Shown: positions 44,109 to 51,811 of the stretch, one piece after another | Layout of the letters: every line of letters starts with the position of its first letter | Position numbering within the stretch: the first letter of the stretch is position 1 | Assembly: GCF_023109675.1 (NCBI RefSeq) | Contig: NZ_JALDUR010000002.1 | Location: forward strand, 186,001-250,000 | Length of the DNA: 64,000 bases | Source: Streptococcus parasanguinis | GTDB lineage: Bacteria > Bacillota > Bacilli > Lactobacillales > Streptococcaceae | Direction: 5' to 3' | Notes under the pieces: model-generated | What the model was told of the DNA's origin: nothing | Seen by the model: the letters and a program-made list of their open reading frames with translations, nothing else | Databases searched by the model: none | Translations under genes and position numbers: made by a program

Positions 44109-45491
44109 ATGAGTGGAAAATCTATCTTTGATAAACTTTGGGACCGCCACGTGATTACAGGAGTGGAAGGACAACCCCAACTCATGTATGTGGACCAACA
44201 CTACATCCACGAAGTGACGAGTCCGCAAGCCTTTCAAGGATTACGGGACGCAGGACGCAAGGTTCGACGACCCGATTTAACCTTTGGAACCTTTGATCAC
44301 AATGTTCCAACGGTCAATATTTTTGATATTCGAGATGTGATTTCAAAAGCCCAGATTGATAAATTAGCTGAGAATGTGGTGGACTTTGGGATTGATCATG
44401 CTGCCCATGGTTCTGCTAAGCAAGGAATCGTTCATATGGTGGGCCCTGAAACCGGTCGGACCCAGCCTGGGAAATTTATTGTCTGTGGAGACAGCCATAC
44501 CGCAACCCACGGAGCCTTTGGTGCCATTGCCTTTGGGATTGGAACCAGTGAAGTGGAGCATGTCTTTGCTACCCAAACCATCTGGCAAGTCAAACCCAAG
44601 AAAATGTTGGTTGAATTCACCGGAACCCCACAAAAAGGGATCTATTCAAAGGATTACATCCTAGCTTTGATAGCGCGCTACGGTGTTGCTTGTGGAGTTG
44701 GCTATGTCGTAGAGTATCGGGGAGAAGCAATTGATCGTTTGACTATGGAAGAACGCATGACCATCTGTAACATGTCGATCGAGTTCGGGTCCAAAATGGG
44801 GATCATGAATCCAGATGAGACGACCTTTGACTACCTCCGAGGACGTGAATGTGTGCCAGATGATTTTGAGGCCGCAGAAGCTGATTGGAAGACTCTGGTT
44901 AGTGATGACGACGCCGTTTATGATAAGGTCATCCGTATGGATGTATCTGATCTTGCTCCGATGGTGACTTGGGGGACCAATCCTTCTATGGGAGTGGACT
45001 TCGAGACTCCTTTTCCAGAGATTCGCGACATGAATGATGAACGGGCTTATCATTATATGGATCTCAAACCTGGCCAAAAACCAGTAGACATTGAATTAGG
45101 CTATATCTTTATCGGTTCTTGTACCAATGCGCGTCTCAGCGATTTGGAGTTGGCAGCCAAGTTTGTGAAAGGCAAAAAAATTGCGCCAAACTTAACTGCT
45201 ATTGTGGTACCTGGCTCTCGTCCAGTTAAGCAAGCCGCTGAAAAATTAGGCTTAGACAAGATCTTCATGGATGCGGGCTTTGAATGGCGTGATCCAGGAT
45301 GCTCCATGTGTCTAGGAATGAACCCAGACAAGGTTCCAGATGGCGTCCACTGTGCTTCTACTAGCAACCGGAACTTTGAAGATCGTCAAGGATTTGGGGC
45401 TAAGACCCATCTCTGTAGCCCAGCAATGGCTGCAGCAGCAGCAATCGCTGGTCGCTTTGTCGACGTGCGCCAAATGCCAGAAGTCGAGTAA
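44109..45491 (+). CDS. leuC: 3-isopropylmalate dehydratase, large subunit
   Basis: 460 residues, aconitase-type isomerase. It carries the [4Fe-4S] cysteines in [13 protein letters not shown] (~335) and [10 protein letters not shown] (two Cys, ~398-401), and substrate residues in [11 protein letters not shown] and [14 protein letters not shown]. Works as a heterodimer with LeuD, encoded next. GGAGAAAGA precedes the ATG. Confidence 0.97.
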   Translation: MSGKSIFDKLWDRHVITGVEGQPQLMYVDQHYIHEVTSPQAFQGLRDAGRKVRRPDLTFGTFDHNVPTVNIFDIRDVISKAQIDKLAENVVDFGIDHAAHGSAKQGIVHMVGPETGRTQPGKFIVCGDSHTATHGAFGAIAFGIGTSEVEHVFATQTIWQVKPKKMLVEFTGTPQKGIYSKDYILALIARYGVACGVGYVVEYRGEAIDRLTMEERMTICNMSIEFGSKMGIMNPDETTFDYLRGRECVPDDFEAAEADWKTLVSDDDAVYDKVIRMDVSDLAPMVTWGTNPSMGVDFETPFPEIRDMNDERAYHYMDLKPGQKPVDIELGYIFIGSCTNARLSDLELAAKFVKGKKIAPNLTAIVVPGSRPVKQAAEKLGLDKIFMDAGFEWRDPGCSMCLGMNPDKVPDGVHCASTSNRNFEDRQGFGAKTHLCSPAMAAAAAIAGRFVDVRQMPEVE

Positions 45492-45502
45492 AAGGAGGAG
45501 TC

Positions 45503-46093
45503 ATGGAGAAATTTACCATTTATACGGGGACTACGGTTCCTTTGATGAACGATAATATTGATACCGACCAAATCCTCCCCAAGCAATTCTTAAAGCTGAT
45601 TGATAAAAAAGGCTTTGGGAAATACCTCATGTATGCTTGGCGCTATTTGGATGACCAGTATACCGAGGATCCAGATTTTATCTTTAACAAGCCAGAATAT
45701 CGTCAGGCAACCATTTTGATCACTGGCGACAATTTTGGGGCTGGTTCCTCTCGGGAGCACGCAGCCTGGGCTTTAGCTGATTATGGCTTTAAAGTCGTTA
45801 TCGCCGGATCGTTCGGAGATATCCATTACAATAATGAGCTCAATAATGGCATGCTGCCGATTGTCCAACCACTAGAGGTTCGTCAAAAATTGGCAAGTTT
45901 GAAGCCGACAGATCCAGTGACAGTAGATTTGGAAGAACAGAAGATCATCTCGCCTGTTGGAGAGTTTCGCTTTGAGATCGATCAAGATTGGAAACACAAG
46001 TTGCTCAACGGCTTGGATGATATCGGGATTACGCTTCAGTACGAAGACTTGATTGCAGCTTATGAGAAGAACCGGCCAGCTTACTGGCAATGA
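45503..46093 (+). CDS. leuD: 3-isopropylmalate dehydratase, small subunit
   Basis: 196-residue swivelling-domain partner of Leu[18 protein letters not shown] at the start and [17 protein letters not shown] (~76-92) are the family signatures; [20 protein letters not shown] follows. AAAGGAGG precedes the ATG. Last gene of the leu operon; no strong terminator is seen before the next promoter. Confidence 0.97.
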   Translation: MEKFTIYTGTTVPLMNDNIDTDQILPKQFLKLIDKKGFGKYLMYAWRYLDDQYTEDPDFIFNKPEYRQATILITGDNFGAGSSREHAAWALADYGFKVVIAGSFGDIHYNNELNNGMLPIVQPLEVRQKLASLKPTDPVTVDLEEQKIISPVGEFRFEIDQDWKHKLLNGLDDIGITLQYEDLIAAYEKNRPAYWQ

Positions 46094-46115
46094 TAAAATT
46101 GTATACTTAATTACG

Positions 46116-46130
46116 AATTTTCTGAAAATA
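46116..46130 (+). promoter_or_regulatory. CodY-type box before the Sua5-like gene
   Basis: 14 of 15 matches to AATTTTCWGAAAATT, directly upstream of the -35. Confidence 0.7.
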
Positions 46131-46132
46131 TA

Positions 46133-46161
46133 TTGAATTTGAGACTATTTTTTGATACAAT
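46133..46161 (+). promoter_or_regulatory. Promoter of the Sua5-like gene
   Basis: TTGAAT (46133-46138), 17-bp spacer, TACAAT (46156-46161). Confidence 0.75.
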
Positions 46162-46191
46162 ACTAAAAAGAATAGAAAAGGAAAGAGACTT

Positions 46192-46977
46192 ATGACAAAA
46201 CACATTCAATGGGACGGACAACTTTCACAAGAAGGATTTGATATTCTTAAAGGAGAGGGTGGCTGTATCGTCTGCCCTACCAAAGTTGGCTATATCATCA
46301 TGACCAGTGATAAGGCTGGCTTGGAACGTAAATTCGAAGCCAAAGAACGTAACCGCAACAAACCAGGTGTGGTTCTTTGCGGAAGTATGGATGAACTTCG
46401 TGCCCTTGCGCAATTGAATCCTGAAATTGAAGCCTTCTACCAAAAACATTGGGATGAAGATATTTTGCTTGGTTGTATCCTTCCTTGGCGTGAAGATGCT
46501 TATGCAAAATTGCAAGCCTTCGGAGATGGACGTGAAGAACTCATGACAGACGTTCGTGGAACTTCATGCTTTGTCATCAAATTTGGTAAAGCTGGTGAGC
46601 AAATTGCCAAAGAAATGTGGGAAAAAGAAGGCAAAATGGTTTACGCTTCTTCAGCCAACCCTTCCGGTAAAGGTAACCGCGGGAAGGTCGAAGGAATCGG
46701 TGAGCGCATCGAAGGTGCCGTGGACTTGGTCATTGAAGCCGATGATTATGTAGCTTCTATCCAACCTGACAAAACCATTGAAACTCGCTATGAACAAGGC
46801 GTGATGGTCTCTATGGTTGATGCCGAAGGAAAACTCATCCCAGAACAAGGAGCAGGTAGCCGTTCTGTCAATACTTGTCCAGTTGTGATCCGTAAAGGAT
46901 TGGATATTGATAAGATCATGATGCACTTATCTGATCATTTCAACTCTTGGAACTACCGCCAAGGGGAATACTATTAA
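46192..46977 (+). CDS. Sua5/YrdC/YciO-family protein
   Basis: 261 residues. YrdC-like fold: CIVCPTKVGYIIMTSD (nucleotide pocket), KERNRNKPGVVLC (the KxRxxxKP pattern) and YASSANPSGKGNRGKV (SxANxSG). The family makes threonylcarbamoyl-AMP for tRNA t6A, but this member is divergent (unusual N-terminus MTKHIQWDGQLSQEG, a 40-residue tail) and is probably not the essential t6A enzyme. A CodY-type box and promoter precede it, separating it from leuD. Terminator at 46990. Confidence 0.8.
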   Translation: MTKHIQWDGQLSQEGFDILKGEGGCIVCPTKVGYIIMTSDKAGLERKFEAKERNRNKPGVVLCGSMDELRALAQLNPEIEAFYQKHWDEDILLGCILPWREDAYAKLQAFGDGREELMTDVRGTSCFVIKFGKAGEQIAKEMWEKEGKMVYASSANPSGKGNRGKVEGIGERIEGAVDLVIEADDYVASIQPDKTIETRYEQGVMVSMVDAEGKLIPEQGAGSRSVNTCPVVIRKGLDIDKIMMHLSDHFNSWNYRQGEYY

Positions 46978-46989
46978 GAAACAGAAAAA

Positions 46990-47015
46990 AGCATTCCATT
47001 TGGGATGCTGTTTTT
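46990..47015 (+). terminator. Terminator after the Sua5-like gene
   Basis: AGCATTCC / GGGATGCT with one G-U pair, ATTT loop region, then TTTTT. Confidence 0.75.
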
Positions 47016-47076
47016 GTGAAAGGTTAAAAGATGGTATAATAGAGTCAAACGATGTTCCATTAGAAGAGGAGTTAGT

Positions 47077-47442
47077 ATGGTCTCCAGAAAAGCATTTATC
47101 GACAAAGCCAATCAGGAAGGTTTTTCCTTCAACATCCAAATCCCATGGTGGCGGTACAATAACTTCAAGTCATTGGTTTGGAGAAAAAGGCTCTCTGAGG
47201 AGCAACTCTATCAGATTTTTCTTTTACTTTGTAGAGAGGTAGAACACCGGCAAATGAAAGTAGTAGCGGATAAGAGGAAGTATCAGACTGGATTTTATGT
47301 AGCTGCATGCAATGGTCGGGAGTTTCGCTTTGAGTTTGTATTCAAAAAGAATCAACAACTAAGAGTTTTTAATCTATTTGAGACAGTCAATGGTCGGAAG
47401 AAACTAACCTTGATGGATTTGCTTGATTACATAATGGATTGA
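47077..47442 (+). CDS. Hypothetical protein, paralogue 1 of a tandem pair
   Basis: 121 residues, basic. It shares with the next gene the order: V/ISR-AF-(D/E)-N-QEGFSF at the start, a helical RLSEEQLYQIF segment, and NGREFRFEFVF...LRVFNLFETVNGRKK near the C-terminus. No membrane helix or signal peptide. Family not recognised. A TATAAT at 47035-47040 with TGG extension precedes it. Overlaps the next open frame by 4 bp, but homology places the next start later. Confidence 0.65.
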   Translation: MVSRKAFIDKANQEGFSFNIQIPWWRYNNFKSLVWRKRLSEEQLYQIFLLLCREVEHRQMKVVADKRKYQTGFYVAACNGREFRFEFVFKKNQQLRVFNLFETVNGRKKLTLMDLLDYIMD

Positions 47443-47498
47443 CGATTTATAGAAACAATAAGGGTTCACTACAGATTGATAAAAGAAAGAGTGGTTCT

Positions 47499-47909
47499 AT
47501 GATTTCAAGAGATGCATTTTTAGAAAGAATCAATCAGGAGGGCTTCTCATTTAGTATTGACATCCCGCGCAGAAATTTTTCGGATTTTACATCATTAGTT
47601 CGGAGAAGAAGAATTTCAGAAGAAGACCTCTATCAGCTGTTTTATAACTATTGTCAAGAACTAGAAAACTGTTTGAAAGAAGCAGGGGAGAAACGACGCT
47701 TGCTCTTCAATAAGTTTCCAGTTAGCCCCGTTCATGATAAATATAAAACGAAATTTGATACAGTGGCACCCAACGGACGCGAATTCCGCTTTGAATTTGT
47801 CTTTAGCAATGACAATCGTTTAAAAGTTTATCACATGATCGAAACTGTTAATGGTCGTAGGAGAAAAACTCCAATGGAAATATTGATGGACTTAGTCGAT
47901 ACTTTATAG
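47499..47909 (+). CDS. Hypothetical protein, paralogue 2 of a tandem pair
   Basis: 136 residues. ATG 47499 (MISRDAFLERINQEGFSFSI) is chosen because it aligns with the start of the first paralogue; the frame is open back to 47439. Compared with paralogue 1 it has a ~15-residue insertion before the shared NGREFRFEFVF block. A recent tandem duplication that has since diverged. Function unknown. A bidirectional terminator at 47969 separates it from plsY. Confidence 0.65.
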   Translation: MISRDAFLERINQEGFSFSIDIPRRNFSDFTSLVRRRRISEEDLYQLFYNYCQELENCLKEAGEKRRLLFNKFPVSPVHDKYKTKFDTVAPNGREFRFEFVFSNDNRLKVYHMIETVNGRRRKTPMEILMDLVDTL

Positions 47910-47968
47910 TTGATACAGATTTCAGAGCTTGAGAATTGTAAAATGACTTCCGTTCAAATCATAAAAAA

Positions 47969-47993
47969 ACTAGAGCGCTTGCTCTAGTTTTTT
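47969..47993. terminator. Bidirectional terminator, paralogue 2 / plsY
   Basis: CTAGAGC / GCTCTAG stem with GCTT loop and A6/T6 on both sides; the plsY stop (47984-47986) is inside the stem. Confidence 0.9.
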
Positions 47994-48628
47994 GGTTGTT
48001 GATGGGTGATGTTCTTTCCCCAAGGGATGAGATTTTCTTTTTTCTCTTTGATCCGTTGGATATTATCCTTGTGACGAAGAATGATCAAGGTCGCTAAGGC
48101 CAAGACAATGACTGTAAAAAGTGGATCATAGTTGTGCAAGATCCATCCAGTCAAAGGGAGAAGGAGGACCGATAGAATTGCGAGTAGCGCAACGGTAACA
48201 CTCGAAAACGAAATCATGCTGGTTAAATAAAGGCTGGCTACAAAATAAACAGCTAAAATGAGTAGCAGGATAGGCGAGAAACCAAGTAAAACACCAGCAC
48301 TCGTCGCCACTGCTTTTCCACCCTTGAATCCAGCAAAAATTGGGAAAGTGTGCCCCAAAACGGCTAAGAGACCAAAGACCATCGGCGAGATCCCCTGAAT
48401 TCCAAAGAAAGTCGGAAGGAGAACGGCCAAAGTTCCTTTCAAGAAATCAATCGTAAAGACAATGACCCCAGCTTTCTTCCCTAAAATCCGAAAGGTATTG
48501 GTCGTTCCTGTATTGCCCGAGCCATGTTCCCGTAAATTAATATGGAAAAAGATTTTCCCAATCCATAATCCCGAAGGAATGGAGCCTAACAGATAGGCTA
48601 AAATTAAAACACTTATTTCTTTTATCAT
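47984..48628 (-). CDS. plsY: Acyl-phosphate glycerol-3-phosphate acyltransferase
   Basis: First acylation of glycerol-3-phosphate in phospholipid synthesis; 214 residues. Five or more membrane helices; cytoplasmic motifs [25 protein letters not shown] (around 38-50) and [14 protein letters not shown] (phosphate and acyl sites), all intact. Divergent from parE: the 187-bp gap holds both promoters. Same arrangement as in other streptococci. Confidence 0.97.
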   Translation of the reverse strand: MIKEISVLILAYLLGSIPSGLWIGKIFFHINLREHGSGNTGTTNTFRILGKKAGVIVFTIDFLKGTLAVLLPTFFGIQGISPMVFGLLAVLGHTFPIFAGFKGGKAVATSAGVLLGFSPILLLILAVYFVASLYLTSMISFSSVTVALLAILSVLLLPLTGWILHNYDPLFTVIVLALATLIILRHKDNIQRIKEKKENLIPWGKNITHQQPKN

Positions 48629-48815
48629 ACTCTCATTATATCAAAAAGCCATCGATAGAAAAAGCAATTTCTGGAGTTCAAGTGTGACATCTGAAGAAAG
48701 TGTCAAGCCAGCTTTTTTTACTGAGATATAGAAATCTCCATATAAAGAGAAAAAATTTTGCAAAATTTCCTAAAAAACTGTAATATAGAAAAGATGAACA
48801 AACAGGAGGTTCCTT

Positions 48816-50765
48816 GTGGCAAAAAAGGAAATCAATATTAATAATTATAATGACGATGCCATTCAGGTACTAGAAGGGTTGGATGCGGTCCGTAAACGTC
48901 CAGGGATGTATATCGGATCGACCGACGGAAATGGCTTGCATCACATGGTCTGGGAGATCGTGGATAATGCGGTCGATGAAGCCTTGTCTGGCTTTGGATC
49001 ACAAATCGATGTAACGATTAATAAAGATGGTTCTCTATCGGTAGAAGACCAGGGACGTGGAATGCCGACCGGGATGCATGCTATGGGCAAACCAACCGTT
49101 GAGGTGATCTTTACGGTCCTCCACGCCGGAGGGAAGTTTGGCCAAGGAGGCTATAAGACATCTGGAGGTCTTCATGGAGTGGGATCTTCTGTCGTCAATG
49201 CCCTTTCTAGCTGGCTAGAGGTAGAAATTACGCGTGATGGAGCTGTCTACAAGCAACGTTTTGAAGATGGGGGAAAACCAGTTACGACCCTTGAAAAGAT
49301 TGGCTCTGCTCCCAAGTCTAAGACAGGGACCAAGGTCACCTTCATGCCAGATCCAACCATCTTTTCAACGACGGATTTCAAATTCAATACCATTGCTGAG
49401 CGAATCAAAGAATCAGCCTTCTTGCTGAAGGACGTGACGCTGACGCTGACCGATCTCCGCAAGGAAGAAGACAACCATGTGGCCTTTCATTATGAAAATG
49501 GTGTCCAAGATTTCGTAGAGTACTTGAACGAAGACAAGGAAACTTTGACACCTGTTCTCTACTTTAGTGGCGAATCAGATGGTTTTCAGGTAGAAGTGGC
49601 CATGCAATACAATGATGGCTACTCAGATAATATCTTGTCCTTCGTTAATAATGTTCGCACTAAAGATGGGGGAACCCATGAGACGGGTCTGAAGACAGCC
49701 ATTACCAAGGCTATGAACGACTATGCAAGAAAGACAGGGCTCCTCAAAGAAAAAGACAAGAATCTGGAAGGATCAGATTACCGTGAAGGTTTGTCTGCGG
49801 TTCTTTCGATCTTGGTTCCAGAAGCTCATTTGCAGTTTGAAGGACAAACCAAAGACAAATTAGGAAGTCCCTTGGCTCGTCCAGTAGTCGATAGCATTGT
49901 TTCTGATAAATTGACCTTCTTCCTCATGGAAAATGGGGAGTTGGCTTCTAATCTCATTCGTAAGGCTATTAAAGCCCGGGATGCGCGTGAAGCTGCTCGA
50001 AAAGCGAGGGATGAAAGTCGAAATGGCAAGAAGAGCAAAAAGGACAAGGGACTTTTGTCTGGTAAATTGACACCAGCCCAGTCTAAAAATCCTAAGAAAA
50101 ACGAACTCTATCTGGTCGAAGGAGACTCAGCCGGCGGTTCTGCCAAACAAGGACGGGACCGGAAGTTCCAAGCGATTCTTCCACTTCGTGGGAAGGTTCT
50201 TAATACTGAGAAGGCCAATATGAGTGATATCCTCAAAAACGAGGAAATCAACACCATGATCTATACCATCGGTGCTGGAGTTGGGGCTGACTTTACGATC
50301 GAAGATGCCAACTATGACAAGATTATTATCATGACCGATGCGGATACGGATGGTGCCCACATTCAGACCTTGCTCCTAACTTTCTTCTATCGCTATATGC
50401 GTCCCTTGGTCGAAGCAGGACGTGTCTATATCGCCATGCCTCCTCTTTACAAGATGTCTAAAGGCAAAGGGAAGAAAGAAGAAGTGGCTTATGCCTGGAC
50501 AGATAGCGAATTAGAGGAGTTGCGTCGGACCTTTGGCCGTGGAGCAACCCTCCAACGTTACAAAGGGTTGGGGGAAATGAATGCGGATCAGCTTTGGGAA
50601 ACCACCATGAATCCAGAGACCCGTACCTTGATCCGTGTCACCATTGATGATCTAGCTCGTGCAGAACGCCGTGTCTCCGTCCTCATGGGCGATAAAGCGG
50701 CCCCTCGCCGCCAATGGATCGAAGATAACGTTAAGTTTACCTTGGAAGAAAATACGGTATTTTAA
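48816..50765 (+). CDS. parE: DNA topoisomerase IV subunit B
   Basis: ATPase subunit of topoisomerase IV, 649 residues. GTG 48816 follows AGGAGGT. GHKL ATPase domain with ENVDNAVDEAL-like (EIVDNAVDEAL) and GRGMPTGMH, GLHGVGSSVVNALS; transducer domain; TOPRIM with EGDSAGGSAKQGRDRKFQ and MTDADTDGAHI; C-terminal QRYKGLGEMN. Partner of parC, which lies 1 kb downstream with an unrelated gene between. Confidence 0.98.
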   Translation: MAKKEININNYNDDAIQVLEGLDAVRKRPGMYIGSTDGNGLHHMVWEIVDNAVDEALSGFGSQIDVTINKDGSLSVEDQGRGMPTGMHAMGKPTVEVIFTVLHAGGKFGQGGYKTSGGLHGVGSSVVNALSSWLEVEITRDGAVYKQRFEDGGKPVTTLEKIGSAPKSKTGTKVTFMPDPTIFSTTDFKFNTIAERIKESAFLLKDVTLTLTDLRKEEDNHVAFHYENGVQDFVEYLNEDKETLTPVLYFSGESDGFQVEVAMQYNDGYSDNILSFVNNVRTKDGGTHETGLKTAITKAMNDYARKTGLLKEKDKNLEGSDYREGLSAVLSILVPEAHLQFEGQTKDKLGSPLARPVVDSIVSDKLTFFLMENGELASNLIRKAIKARDAREAARKARDESRNGKKSKKDKGLLSGKLTPAQSKNPKKNELYLVEGDSAGGSAKQGRDRKFQAILPLRGKVLNTEKANMSDILKNEEINTMIYTIGAGVGADFTIEDANYDKIIIMTDADTDGAHIQTLLLTFFYRYMRPLVEAGRVYIAMPPLYKMSKGKGKKEEVAYAWTDSELEELRRTFGRGATLQRYKGLGEMNADQLWETTMNPETRTLIRVTIDDLARAERRVSVLMGDKAAPRRQWIEDNVKFTLEENTVF

Positions 50766-50820
50766 TTACTTTCTACTATAAAAAAAATAAGCCGTAATGT
50801 AGAAATGTTAAGGAATCGAC

Positions 50821-51639
50821 ATGAGAACTGAGACAGAAATGATGGCCCTGATCTTGCAGATAGCCGAATCCTTGCAAGTGGAAGCAGTGGCCTTATCCGG
50901 ATCGAGGATCAATCCACATTCCCAAAAAGACGAGTTTCAAGATTATGATGTGGTCTATATTGTTGATGATCTGGAAGACCTGATTTCAGATTTATCATGG
51001 TTGGACCAGTTTGGTAAACGTATCATTGAGCAAGAAGTTACTCTTGGGCACCGACGACTTTACCTCATGCTCTTTGAAGATGGAAATCGCATTGATTTGA
51101 CCCTCTGTCCCAAGGAGTCTATCCAAGAGTGGGTGGATAGCGAGGCTGGTTTCAAAGTTTTAAAAGACGACAACGGTTTGTTTGAAGCCTATCAGCCTAA
51201 TCTGAAGCGCTATTGGACCTGTCCGCCTACCGAAGAAGAATTTGTAGCATCCTGCAATGAATTTTGGTGGGTATCGGCTTATGTTGTCAAGGCCATTCGA
51301 AGAAATCAGCTTATCTATGCGACCGACCACCTCTATGGCATTTGTCAGCAAGAACTCCTCAAGGTCTTAGCTTGGCTGGTGACAAGCGATAGGGGAGTAG
51401 TTGATATCGGAAAGAACTACAAGTACCTCTTCCAGTATCTACCAGCCGGGCAAGAGAAGGAGTTCTCAGCTTTGCTTGATTTATCTAGTTTCGATAAAAT
51501 CACACAGTCTTTATTTGCTACCATGGGGCTATTCGATCGAGAAGCTCAAATTCTGGCCCAAAAGATGGGGTTTACTTACGATATGGAAGTTGCAGAGAAA
51601 ATGATTTCTTATGCTAAAGAGAAACTTTCTAATCGTTAA
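50821..51639 (+). CDS. Aminoglycoside 6-adenylyltransferase-like protein (AadE family)
   Basis: 272 residues. Nucleotidyltransferase motif ALSGSRINPHSQKDEFQDYDVVYIV (G-S-R then D-x-D, ~22-48) and a later metal Asp in RIDLTLCP; the helical C-terminal domain has FWWVSAYVVKAIRRNQLIYA, as in ANT(6) enzymes. It is chromosomal and sits between parE and parC with no mobile-element trace, so it may be a resident paralogue, not an acquired streptomycin-resistance gene. Resistance activity cannot be told from sequence. Confidence 0.85.
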   Translation: MRTETEMMALILQIAESLQVEAVALSGSRINPHSQKDEFQDYDVVYIVDDLEDLISDLSWLDQFGKRIIEQEVTLGHRRLYLMLFEDGNRIDLTLCPKESIQEWVDSEAGFKVLKDDNGLFEAYQPNLKRYWTCPPTEEEFVASCNEFWWVSAYVVKAIRRNQLIYATDHLYGICQQELLKVLAWLVTSDRGVVDIGKNYKYLFQYLPAGQEKEFSALLDLSSFDKITQSLFATMGLFDREAQILAQKMGFTYDMEVAEKMISYAKEKLSNR

Positions 51640-51727
51640 TGAATCTATTTTAAACTAAAAAAATGATCCTTTGGTTGCTTGTGGTAACCGATTGCCTTTT
51701 TCTACAAAAGACTACTCAACATTCTTT

Positions 51728-51811
51728 GAAAGGAGTTGAACACGCCCTGAGTGCTGTGTGAAAAAGATAAATTTCTTATTTTCACTATGTATTTTACGGG
51801 CTTTGTATCTT
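51728..51811 (+). ncRNA. Structured RNA motif, instance C (directly before parC)
   Basis: Shorter relative of instance B. Closing stem GCCC 51744 / GGGC 51798 (inverted relative to GGGCG/CGCCC in B); P3 GTGAAAA 51758 / TTTTCAC 51779 with AGAT (51765) / CTTA (51775); the P2 hairpin is missing. Flanks match B: GAAAGGA before, TTTGTATCTTA after, then ATGTCTA. No Shine-Dalgarno next to the parC start. Confidence 0.68.

Noticed and set aside
51758-51811. N-terminal extension of ParC from GTG 51758
   Set aside because: It would run through the conserved hairpin, and the normal ParC N-terminus starts at 51812.
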